Part shown: one piece after another, positions 45,101 to 52,741 of the stretch | Layout: every line of letters begins with the position of its first letter | Position numbering within the stretch: position 1 is the stretch's first letter | NCBI GenBank assembly: GCA_964586595.1 | Contig: CAZPHB010000006.1 | Coordinates: 54,911-118,910, forward strand | Origin: REEB481 sp964586595 | GTDB lineage: Bacteria > Bacteroidota > Bacteroidia > NS11-12g > UBA955 | DNA: 64,000 nucleotides | Direction of reading: 5' to 3' | Position numbers and translations under genes: made by a program | The notes under the pieces: model-generated | Seen by the model: only the letters and a program-made list of their open reading frames with translations | Database searches by the model: none | What the model was told of the DNA's origin: nothing

Positions 45101-48100
45101 CTTTCTGCAATTCAACAAACCGGCTTTGTCGCTGCAGGCAACCATTCCTACGGTGTATGCATATGAAGACACGGCAGAGTGGGAGTTGCGCTACACCAAT
45201 CCTTCTACCAGTTTTACAGCATTAAATGTATGGCTCAGTCCACAAACCGGCGGGAGCATCAGGGTTGTTGAAATCAGGGATGCGGTTCGCGATACGGTCA
45301 TCAAGCCGGTTAATGGAATTTACAGGGCCGGGGCGCTGGGATTAAACCAGAGCAGACGCTTCAAAGTACGTGCTGTTTATACCAGTTGTGCCCGTGATTC
45401 CATCCGCATTTTTGCCGGCTGGAACTGTACCGGTTACCCGCAGTCATTCACAGATTATAAATGTTCACCCAATGAAACCACGCTGTTTCTGGAACCCCAG
45501 AATACAAGACTGCAACTTGCCTTAAGCGATTCCATCACCATTGCCGATTTATGTGCAGAAACGCCTTACCGCATTTTGCTTGAGAATATACAAGCCACCA
45601 CAGCCTATCAACCCAAAATTCAAATCAACCTTCCTCCCGGACTTGAAGTTGTTCCGGGCAGTGTTTCATTGAAATACCCAATGAAATCTTCCTGGACGGG
45701 CATTCCTACGCCAAAACTGCTGAGTGGCATTACGTATCAGTGGGATTTGGCAGCGCTGAGCAGCCTGTTTGCTTCAGGATTCAGCGGAACCACCGATACT
45801 TCTAAAAACAAGATGCTGGTCAGCTTCAGGGTGCGTACCACATGCGATTATGCTTCGGGCAGCTACCTGAAAGTGCACGCATCGGCGAGTTTGCGCTGCG
45901 GAGATCCGGTGCCTGTGATTCCTGTGGTCAGCTATCCTTTGGATATCAAGAACGCCGTTCGGCCGTACTTCACCCAGGTGCGGATGTGGTCAGATTCCAT
46001 CCTTCCCTGCGAGAAACCCGGCAACATGCGGGTGCGCGTGTTGGTTTTAGGTCCCGATACAACTGCTACAGAAGACAAGTTTCAAATCCTCTTCCCGAAA
46101 GGAATGGTTTACGATACCTCATCGCTGAACCGCATCAGAAACGGTCCGCAAAAGGTAAACCTGAGAAACATCAACGGGGCACAGGAGGTGGAATGGTCAT
46201 TGCCAACAAGCATCAAACCCGGCGATTCCATTGAGTTTTCGTTCCGATACCAAACCGATGGAAGCTACTTTGGCTGCGGTCCACAGGATTTGTACGGTCA
46301 GTCCGTGGTGCGGCAGGAAGTTGTTTGTGTGAAGGACAATTCCAAGTGTAAAATCAATGTAATCACCGGAAGTACGAACATTACACCTCCATTGGCCAAA
46401 TCACAACCCGGTTTTGTGATGAGGAGCATCAGCACCCAACAGTTCCACAACGACAGTGAACAGGTACAGCTGCATTACGATATTCAGAATTTAGGGGTTT
46501 GGTCAAGCGCAAACAAACCGGCAGTTTTGCGGTATCATTACGATGCCGATGGAAGTGGAACCGTTAACGCGGGTGACCCCTTGCTCGGGCGTGATACGCT
46601 GAAGGGTTCGTTCCCTGCAAATGCCGTTCGAACCGTAAAAAGAACGCTTCGTGTGCGCGCCGGATATTCGTGTGCGCTCATTGCGGTACTCGATTCAGCC
46701 AGTTGTGCATGTACCTTCCGCCAGCTGCGCTTCCCCACCCCTGCTTTAGCCAATGCCGGTCCTGATCAGCGAATTTGCGAAGGCGACAGTTTGCGCCTGG
46801 GCACGTTTGCCAATGCAGGTTTTAAATATTTATGGGAACCTGCCGCCGCCGTTGATGATGAAACCTTGGCCCGGCCGCGCTGTCTGTTGGTAAATCAATC
46901 AGGAGTTTCCGAATCCTATCCATTGTATCTAACCACAATTCGCGGGCTGTGCATCAGCCGCGATACGGTAAACGTAGAAGTGCATCCACTGCCTTTTGTT
47001 ACCGCGCGTTTGGCCGATACTTCCGTTTGCCGGGGCCGGCCGGTGTCGCTTGCAGCAGTTGGTTTCGGCAGTGCGCCGCCCATCCGCTATCGTTGGTTTC
47101 CTGCCGCGGGTTTGTCGGATACCAGCGGTGCTGCCGTGTTGGCAAGGCCCGCATCTTCAACCACATACAAGGTTTTTGCGGTGGACAAGAACGGATGTAT
47201 GCGCAGTGATACCAGCCGGGTGAACATGATGCCTTTCCCGGTTTCCAGATTTGTTTGGAATTTTGCGTGTGAAGGCCAGCAGCTGCGCGTCACAGATTCA
47301 AGCACACTCGAGGAAGGCAGTATTGTGACGCGGTATTGGAAGCTGGGTACCAAAGATACCCTGAACGGCACGGAGCATGCAGTGGACATGAAAGGCATGT
47401 TCACGCAAGCTGTTCGGCTGATCAGCCAAAGTGATGCTGGCTGCCTTGATACGTTCGAAACAGCGGTGGATGTGAAACCCCGACCCCGCGCACAATTCAC
47501 GGCAAATCCGGTTTGTTTCGGCGACAGTATGTTGTTTGTGGATCAAAGCACCCTGAGCAGCGGTACATTGTCGCCTCCTGTTTGGCTTCCGGGTGACGGA
47601 TTTACCCTGTCAGGGGGTTCCGTGAAACACAGATATGCCACTACAGATACCTTCCTTGCACGTTTGATCAGCAGCAGTGTGTTGGGATGCTCAGATACTG
47701 CAGCACAGGAGGTTGTGGTTTATCCCAGACCAGTGGCCGCATTCAGCGTGCAGTCTGTTTGTCTTGGCGATACGTTGTATTTCGAAGATCGTTCCGTGTT
47801 GCAAGGCGATGTGTTGCAAAGCCATCGCTGGGTGATTGATGGAACCTCCGGCTACCAAAATGCAAAAATTGCCCACCGCAGCAGCACGGAACAATTCAAC
47901 CGCATGTACCTGCATGTGCGCAGCAGCTTTGGCTGTGCCGACAGCCTGACGGATTCAGTTTGGGTTTATCCTTTGCCACGTCCTGATTTTTACGTGGACA
48001 GCGTATGTGAAGGCAACTACAGCAGGTTTAGAGACAGTTCTGTAATTCCCGCCGGAAGAATTGCCAAACGCCTTTGGGATCTTGCCGATGGTTCAGCTTC

Positions 48101-49472
48101 AACGTTGATTCACCCGCTGCATCGTTATGCTACAGGTGGAATTTATCTGGTGAAGCTGATGGAAGAAAGTGAACAGGGTTGCCGCGATTCAATCCTGAAG
48201 GATGTGGTGGTGCATGGCGCCGCAAGGCCTCAGATCTCCACTTCCAACCATTGCCACAAGGAATATGGTCGTTTTGAAGGAACCTATGCAGGAAACGGAA
48301 TGCCGTCAAATTGGATCTGGCACTTCGGAGACGGTGATTCCTCGCTTTCGCAGAATCAATTGTACAGATACCGGACCCCGGGAAATTATCGGGTTGATTT
48401 ACGCATCCGAACGGACCGCCAATGCGTGTACGACACGTTCACCACGGTTCGGGTGCATGCACTTCCCAGGGTTGCCTTTGGTTTTACCAATAAGTGTTAC
48501 GACAACAAACTGAGTTTCAGCGACACCATCAGTCAGGCAGGCGGAATCGTGCGTTCCATCCGTTGGAATTTTGGCGACGGAGACACAGCTGCCGTTGGCT
48601 ATCCCACGCACGCCTATCCTTCTGCAGGAACCTGGCGCGTCTCGTTGTTGGCATACAGTGATCGTGGTTGTGCAGATTCGGCGGTGAAAACGGTGGCAAC
48701 GTATGATAAGGTTGTTGTTGACTTTAACGCAGATACGGTTTGTTTTGGAAACGCTACCGGTTTTAAGGATGCCAGCATTTCACCCGGTGCGGCCATCTCC
48801 AGGTATTATTGGGATTTTAACGACGGAAGGACTTCTGCAGCCAAGGACCCAACTTATACCTACAAGCGCGAAGGGGTTTATCTGGTGAAGCATTCCATTT
48901 CCACCAGTTACAATTGTCAGTATGATACCGTAAAACGGGTTGTTGTTCACCCGATGCCAATTGCCGGTTTCACCACCTTACCCGATGAGGGTGCCACGGT
49001 GTTGAACCCCGCAATCAGCTTCTTCGACATCAGCAGCGGTGCAGATACACTTTGGTACACCACCGGCGACGGAAACGGTTATGTGAAGCGTGATTTTGTG
49101 CATCGTTATGCCGACAGCGGCTGGTATCGGGCTGTTCAATATGCAGCGAATAAGGAAGGCTGCGCAGACACGTTCAGCAAGCCGGTATATATCAGCTTCA
49201 TCTACACGATGTATTTACCGGATGCCTTTACCCCCAATCGCGATGGAAAAAACGAAGTTTTCGGTCCTCTTGGACAGGGAATCACGGCGTATGACATGAA
49301 GATTTACAGTCGTTGGGGCGAATTGATTTATCAAACCCAAAACAGCGAACCCTGGGATGGTACCTTCCGCGGAAGTCCTGTGCCTTCCGGTGTTTATGTT
49401 GTGCTGCTGAATTTGGAGGATTACCAGGGTGTGCGGCACTGGCATCAGGCCACGTTCCACCTGATCCGGTAA
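42189..49472 (+). CDS. Giant secreted PKD/Ig-like protein with T9SS type B sorting domain
   Basis: This 2427-residue surface or secreted protein has a signal peptide (about 1-25, AGMLAQ), a long N-terminal region (about 26-1515) of DUF11-like beta-sandwich repeats, two Ig-like repeats (about 1520-1685, starting NAGPDQRICEGD), eight tandem PKD-type repeats (about 1685-2335), and a type B (gliding/CHU_C) T9SS sorting domain at about 2341-2427 (YLPDAFTPNRDGKNEVF to GVYVVLLNLEDY). The repeats carry paired Cys; three have intact WxFxDG cores, the others are degenerate. It is probably exported by the type IX system and bound to the surface, for adhesion or gliding. The start is GTG: an ATG at 42187 is in another frame and leads to a stop after 11 codons. 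No PorP/SprF partner gene is adjacent. Confidence 0.93.
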   Translation: MGGNRFYWFLLSSWLFILPAGMLAQGNKLSINTGIPRNLNICSGSDTTRVTVYNISSSTISNVKVTLSLPSGVFYVPGTASGTGVSESNISDLNNPVFSAPTMGVGQRFTFSYRLRSNCDLLSFLNASGVPVIQARVDYLGSFDAATSVSFSVNLPSPGFASISNQSFSGNVGDRFVRGFTVRNFGKGPLSSLRIVRIHGSDVRCYGSMGGTTTIKGDTVITLIDASFIKTIGDKDTLLEQNEGFVLSDSMEVLACSRLSTAVEMSWGCDGLICQTVKSNGAVTINGRAPNIAFLATPSLNTCYDGKSVSKQMLRVFNRGQMAATDVFIEIAQSNGTGFVNGLYSRVDTGSIRVRMRYNGTPFKPRVDSIRMNSLPASTNCFGPPQPGMFRFNAGTLKPGDTLYLEWDMYTCVPTNCNVAFWSLGWQYRSSYTDQCKRNITSSWTYGYAPTWSGSSMSAFTPTDIVKTETKLFRYQIASNSFLVSHSSARYRVDLVLPVGLSHSLSTNDIYFENANLTATWKPDSVRQIGDTVRAFFRHPAPFSLNNGELLIYLKADCAKASGNSNKSLSVSFLYNPNFSCHPGLWLRNFCTTTQVRLHCGSACNGGMLFRNFSVARTSYGLPDNDNNGKPDTSGTIDKTKIRAERAMFGDTITSVFYGKVQRSSSSFLWRFGYAESVVSYGSVLDVVGVHLEVYKGRSKISGNCNRVRWRKTVSGLNATFRFDFTIDSIATGGCFAPTYLYSHNDSVKLVVRYRVAKNIGNTIYPTRFDNRFYFGSVPNPNNSQSFQCDSFSGIVMVTGSFYVNWAPGTYNVNNCNQLYISQNFYLSIGPCCSNYAGGNHFPFEYRSWSKLKAVRLYLPTGATLVRGQIGQYRTAGTNASVLERYDTLQASKGAINPIVFDIGKLYSDSGGRLFPSDDGFYGYFQALIQPGCDLSTAGAQPVHYDFIMERQGNLGKGFDTVNSKVPAYNDFLQFNKPALSLQATIPTVYAYEDTAEWELRYTNPSTSFTALNVWLSPQTGGSIRVVEIRDAVRDTVIKPVNGIYRAGALGLNQSRRFKVRAVYTSCARDSIRIFAGWNCTGYPQSFTDYKCSPNETTLFLEPQNTRLQLALSDSITIADLCAETPYRILLENIQATTAYQPKIQINLPPGLEVVPGSVSLKYPMKSSWTGIPTPKLLSGITYQWDLAALSSLFASGFSGTTDTSKNKMLVSFRVRTTCDYASGSYLKVHASASLRCGDPVPVIPVVSYPLDIKNAVRPYFTQVRMWSDSILPCEKPGNMRVRVLVLGPDTTATEDKFQILFPKGMVYDTSSLNRIRNGPQKVNLRNINGAQEVEWSLPTSIKPGDSIEFSFRYQTDGSYFGCGPQDLYGQSVVRQEVVCVKDNSKCKINVITGSTNITPPLAKSQPGFVMRSISTQQFHNDSEQVQLHYDIQNLGVWSSANKPAVLRYHYDADGSGTVNAGDPLLGRDTLKGSFPANAVRTVKRTLRVRAGYSCALIAVLDSASCACTFRQLRFPTPALANAGPDQRICEGDSLRLGTFANAGFKYLWEPAAAVDDETLARPRCLLVNQSGVSESYPLYLTTIRGLCISRDTVNVEVHPLPFVTARLADTSVCRGRPVSLAAVGFGSAPPIRYRWFPAAGLSDTSGAAVLARPASSTTYKVFAVDKNGCMRSDTSRVNMMPFPVSRFVWNFACEGQQLRVTDSSTLEEGSIVTRYWKLGTKDTLNGTEHAVDMKGMFTQAVRLISQSDAGCLDTFETAVDVKPRPRAQFTANPVCFGDSMLFVDQSTLSSGTLSPPVWLPGDGFTLSGGSVKHRYATTDTFLARLISSSVLGCSDTAAQEVVVYPRPVAAFSVQSVCLGDTLYFEDRSVLQGDVLQSHRWVIDGTSGYQNAKIAHRSSTEQFNRMYLHVRSSFGCADSLTDSVWVYPLPRPDFYVDSVCEGNYSRFRDSSVIPAGRIAKRLWDLADGSASTLIHPLHRYATGGIYLVKLMEESEQGCRDSILKDVVVHGAARPQISTSNHCHKEYGRFEGTYAGNGMPSNWIWHFGDGDSSLSQNQLYRYRTPGNYRVDLRIRTDRQCVYDTFTTVRVHALPRVAFGFTNKCYDNKLSFSDTISQAGGIVRSIRWNFGDGDTAAVGYPTHAYPSAGTWRVSLLAYSDRGCADSAVKTVATYDKVVVDFNADTVCFGNATGFKDASISPGAAISRYYWDFNDGRTSAAKDPTYTYKREGVYLVKHSISTSYNCQYDTVKRVVVHPMPIAGFTTLPDEGATVLNPAISFFDISSGADTLWYTTGDGNGYVKRDFVHRYADSGWYRAVQYAANKEGCADTFSKPVYISFIYTMYLPDAFTPNRDGKNEVFGPLGQGITAYDMKIYSRWGELIYQTQNSEPWDGTFRGSPVPSGVYVVLLNLEDYQGVRHWHQATFHLIR

Positions 49473-49478
49473 ACGACA

Positions 49479-50114
49479 TTACGGTTCGCCGAGCGAATAA
49501 AACTCTGTTTTTTCAGTGGTATGGCTGCGCAATACGCCCACGCTCAGTAGGTTCACAAGGATGCGGGTGGCGCGACGCCGGCTGATGTTGAATGCCTGAC
49601 AAACCTGAGGCATGGTAACCTTTACCTGGGTTTCAATCATGCGTAGGATGTTTCGCTCTAAAGGTGTGAAACTGAAGGTTTTATCATGCGGACTCTGCTG
49701 GCGTTTCATCACATCAACAGTTACCTTACTCGCCAAAATACATTGGTCGTTCACCCGAACGTAAACCCACCATTTTCCTTGTTCATCCTTAGCGTAATAG
49801 GGTCGGGCTGTGCCTTTAGGTACGATGGCTTCTATGATGGTTTTGCCTTCGGCTTCATGCTCCACCAGCACCAAGTTGATTTCGGGTTTGCAAAAGAAAT
49901 GCGCGGCCAGGTCCAGCATGTATTTTTCGTCTTCACTCTTGATGCCGCCGATGGTTTTGTTGTCGCGCACGCCTACCAGGATGGTTCCACCCTTGTGGTT
50001 GGCGAAACTCACCATCGTTTTGGCAATTTTGGCTGCGCTGCTGATGGTTTGCTTGAAATCAAGCGTTTCGCTTTCCCCTGCGATGATGTATTTCCTGATA
50101 TGTGCCGGAATCAT
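49479..50114 (-). CDS. AlbA_2/Schlafen-type domain protein with HTH
   Basis: The 211-residue protein has an AlbA_2 (Schlafen-like) domain, about 1-140, with ESETLDFKQT near 14-23 and the GGTILVGVRD segment, followed by a winged helix-turn-helix (about 150-205) containing VTMPQVCQAFNISRRRATRILVNL. It is probably a DNA- or RNA-binding regulator. Its ATG overlaps the stop of the M16 protease gene (ATGA, 50111-50114), so the two are co-translated, an odd partnership for a regulator. It ends 6 bases from the converging giant gene. Confidence 0.85.
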   Translation of the reverse strand: MIPAHIRKYIIAGESETLDFKQTISSAAKIAKTMVSFANHKGGTILVGVRDNKTIGGIKSEDEKYMLDLAAHFFCKPEINLVLVEHEAEGKTIIEAIVPKGTARPYYAKDEQGKWWVYVRVNDQCILASKVTVDVMKRQQSPHDKTFSFTPLERNILRMIETQVKVTMPQVCQAFNISRRRATRILVNLLSVGVLRSHTTEKTEFYSLGEP

Positions 50115-51349
50115 TCAGGTAGGTACAGCAAATAACTTAGTTGTTCGAAATTGAAGATTTCATTGGCAACTTCCAAAAGATCTTCCGACCTGATGGCATC
50201 AATCTTGGCAAGAACCTGCTCCAGGCTGTCCACGCGGCCGTTTTGCAGCACGTTTTTCCCCTGGTGCAACATCAGGCCGTTGCGGTGTTCATCGGACATC
50301 ACAATCTGACCTTTCAGCTGATTGATGGCGTTGTGCATCTGGATGATGCCCAGCTTCGTGTCACAGAGCTTTTTCAACTCTTTTTCCATGAGTTGTATGG
50401 CTCTGTGCAGATTCTTTTTATCGCTGCTCACGTAGCAGTGGAACAGACCTGAATCTTCGAAAGAGGCGTAACCACTTTCCACGCTGTAGGTGAACCCGTA
50501 TTTCTCGCGGATGGCCAGGTTGAGCCTGGAGTTGAGGCCCGGCCCGCCAAGTACGTTGTTCAAGAGGATGAGTGGCCAGCGTTTGGAGTGCGCGTACGGA
50601 TAGGCGAGGTTGCCAAGGATTCCGTAACTCTGCACATGGTCGGTGGTTTTGGTGTTTTTTTCAGCCTTGTATTTGCGCACTGCAGCCGTGTTGCGCTTCC
50701 CGTTTTGATATAAAGGAATCTGATCCAACAGGGGTTCAAACGTTCGTATTGCCCGTTGAAGGCTGATGTTGCCTACTACTGCAAGGACCACATTCTCGGG
50801 TCCGTAGTACCGATTTCTGAAATCAACCAGGTCGTTGCGTTTCATGCCACGAACGGATTCAGGCGTGCCCAGGATATTCCCTGCCAATGGATGGCCTTTA
50901 AATACCTGTTCCTGAAATTCGTCATAGATGTTTTCTTCCGGGGTGTCGCGGTACAGGTTGATTTCTTCACAGATTACCTGTTGTTCTTTGCGCAGCTCAT
51001 GTTCTGGAAAAACGCTGTGAAAACTTACGTCTGTGAGCAGTTCTGCGGCACGGCTGAAATGCTCTGTAGTAACACTTGCATAAACGCTGGTTAACTCCTT
51101 GGTAGTGAATGCATTAAGTTCTCCGCCCACGGTTTCAAGGCGGTTGAGTACATGAATGGCTTTTCGTTTTTCGGTGCCTTTAAACATCATGTGTTCAAAG
51201 CAATGAGCCATACCCGGCCATGCGCCGTCGTTGCGGCTGCCGGCACCAATAACGTATCCGATGTGGGCCAAACGGGTGCCGCTAACGCGCTGATGAACCA
51301 ATCGCAGTCCATTGGCAAAGGTGTGTACTTGGTGGAGTTCGCGGGCCAT
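50111..51349 (-). CDS. M16 family zinc protease (short form)
   Basis: The 412-residue protein is a single-unit M16 peptidase. The zinc motif is HCFEH at residues 49-53 (GMAHCFEHMMFKGTEKR), and the distal Glu is expected near 120-130 (KEQQVICEEINLYRD). There is no signal peptide, so it is cytoplasmic, unlike the 975-residue M16 at 23-26 kb. Such enzymes usually pair with a second subunit or resemble mitochondrial-processing-peptidase beta and PqqF-like proteins. It is transcribed from TACCTTTG (51357-51364) and coupled to the AlbA_2/HTH gene. Confidence 0.93.
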   Translation of the reverse strand: MARELHQVHTFANGLRLVHQRVSGTRLAHIGYVIGAGSRNDGAWPGMAHCFEHMMFKGTEKRKAIHVLNRLETVGGELNAFTTKELTSVYASVTTEHFSRAAELLTDVSFHSVFPEHELRKEQQVICEEINLYRDTPEENIYDEFQEQVFKGHPLAGNILGTPESVRGMKRNDLVDFRNRYYGPENVVLAVVGNISLQRAIRTFEPLLDQIPLYQNGKRNTAAVRKYKAEKNTKTTDHVQSYGILGNLAYPYAHSKRWPLILLNNVLGGPGLNSRLNLAIREKYGFTYSVESGYASFEDSGLFHCYVSSDKKNLHRAIQLMEKELKKLCDTKLGIIQMHNAINQLKGQIVMSDEHRNGLMLHQGKNVLQNGRVDSLEQVLAKIDAIRSEDLLEVANEIFNFEQLSYLLYLPE

Positions 51350-51356
51350 GTTCGGG

Positions 51357-51364
51357 CAAAGGTA
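51357..51364 (-). promoter_or_regulatory. -7 promoter element for the short M16 protease
   Basis: TACCTTTG on the minus strand fits TAnnTTTG and ends 7 bases before the ATG at 51349. Confidence 0.6.
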
Positions 51365-51415
51365 ACAAAGCTGTGCGCGGGTAGTTCAGCGGCTACCAAT
51401 GAACACAATTTATGT

Positions 51416-52081
51416 TCAGAGGTGCTTGGAGGCTTCGCGCACGCTGAGCGAATGCAGTGGGGTGCATTGAAGCAATGCACGAACCTCACCGGGAGCGGTA
51501 TACGCGTATTGCCGCAGCGCCCAGCCAATAGCTTTTCTGATGAAAAACTCTTTGGAGGCACTGTGGAGTTCCACCAGCTGAAAAAGTAAATCAGGGTCGG
51601 TGTGTTGCTTGTATTTCAACTGAAAGATGAGCGCGGTGCGGTTGAGCCACATGCTTTGGTGTTTGCTCCAGCGCAGCGCATTTTTCCGCCTGAATTCAGG
51701 CGTTTGCCGGAACAGGTAGGTGCCAATCTGGTTGGCTGCGATGTGATCCACCGTATCCCACCACGATTTATGCAGGATGAGCGCCTCCATCAGGGCGAAA
51801 CTTTCCGCATTCCACTGCTTCTTTTTCGTGTCCAAGAGGCCCATGGCTGCATATTGAAACTCGCGTTCCGGCTGTTCCCAAAGGATTTGCACGGCATGGT
51901 GCATCTGTTCCAACGGGGCAATCCGTGCCTGCTGCAGCCAGGGTTTCAGCAAAACGGCTCGCTCCGGTTTCTTGATCCCCAAGAAAGGAAACAGGTGCTT
52001 CATGTATGCTTCCATGGCTGGTGCGAGCTCCGGATTTGCGGCGCTGCGCAGGGTGTCAATCAACGGTTGGATTTCGAACAT
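51416..52081 (-). CDS. DNA alkylation repair protein (AlkD-like)
   Basis: The 221-residue all-helical protein matches the AlkD/DNA_alkylation HEAT-like-repeat glycosylase family: YMKHLFPFLGIKKPER near the start, the SWWDTVDHIA segment with the Trp/Asp active-site residues, and FIRKAIGWALRQYA. AlkD removes bulky alkylated purines without base flipping. Its start is 18 bases downstream of the ndk terminator hairpin, with no clear promoter between, so it may be expressed by read-through. The glycosylase assignment is inferred from the family. Confidence 0.88.
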   Translation of the reverse strand: MFEIQPLIDTLRSAANPELAPAMEAYMKHLFPFLGIKKPERAVLLKPWLQQARIAPLEQMHHAVQILWEQPEREFQYAAMGLLDTKKKQWNAESFALMEALILHKSWWDTVDHIAANQIGTYLFRQTPEFRRKNALRWSKHQSMWLNRTALIFQLKYKQHTDPDLLFQLVELHSASKEFFIRKAIGWALRQYAYTAPGEVRALLQCTPLHSLSVREASKHL

Positions 52082-52093
52082 GGTCGGCTTCTA

Positions 52094-52126
52094 AAAAACA
52101 GAAACCCCGGGGGTTCCGGGGTTTCT
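52094..52126 (-). terminator. Terminator after ndk
   Basis: A perfect 11-bp GC-rich stem (52100-52110 with 52116-52126) with a 5-base loop is followed on the minus strand by GTTTTTT. It is 24 bases past the ndk stop and 18 bases before the AlkD-like start. Confidence 0.88.
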
Positions 52127-52150
52127 AAATGTTCATTCTTGGTTCGTTAC

Positions 52151-52570
52151 TCAGAACCGCTCAAACTCGGAAAAGAAATAATTGCCTTCAATGGCAGCGT
52201 TTTCATCGCTGTCGCTGCCATGGATGGCGTTGGCATCAATGCTTTTTGCAAACAGGTTGCGGATGGTTCCGGCCTCTGCTTTCTGTGGGTCGGTGGCGCC
52301 GATCAGTTTACGGAAATCTTCTACGGCGTTCTCTTTTTCCAGAATGGCTGCATAAATCGGACCGCTGGTCATAAAAGAAACCAAGTCTTTGAAAAACGGA
52401 CGCTCGCGGTGGATGCCGTAGAATGCTTCTGCCTGAGCTGTACTCAGCTGTGTGTACTTCAGGGCCACTACCCTGAAACCGGCCTGAATGATGTGGTCAA
52501 GGATCTTTCCGGCATGTCCGTTGGCAACGGCATCCGGTTTAATCATGGTAAAAGTGCGGTTGGTGTGCAT
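52151..52570 (-). CDS. ndk: Nucleoside diphosphate kinase
   Basis: Ndk moves the terminal phosphate between nucleoside triphosphates and diphosphates. The 139-residue protein is standard in length, with FTMIKPDAV near 7-15 and the phosphohistidine in NAIHGSDS (His117). An in-frame start 30 bases upstream is less likely because it would place a non-conserved extension before HTNRTFTMIKPD. A strong terminator follows. Confidence 0.97.
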   Translation of the reverse strand: MHTNRTFTMIKPDAVANGHAGKILDHIIQAGFRVVALKYTQLSTAQAEAFYGIHRERPFFKDLVSFMTSGPIYAAILEKENAVEDFRKLIGATDPQKAEAGTIRNLFAKSIDANAIHGSDSDENAAIEGNYFFSEFERF

Positions 52571-52741
52571 GAATATCAATCGTTCTTTCCCTAACCTCAA
52601 AAATCATGCAAATGTTTTTGCCCATCGTATTTGGGTGCTTATCCCGTCAGGAAACAGGGTTCCTTTGTCTGGATTGTGTCATGAGCATAAACATAAATCT
52701 TATTCCGGTGCATCATGTTGTACCTTCGATAATCTTTTTCC

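Noticed and set aside
49479..50114. Calling the AlbA_2/HTH gene a Schlafen-type antiphage defence gene.
   Set aside because: No toxin, nuclease or other defence gene is adjacent, and the gene is coupled to a housekeeping-type protease.
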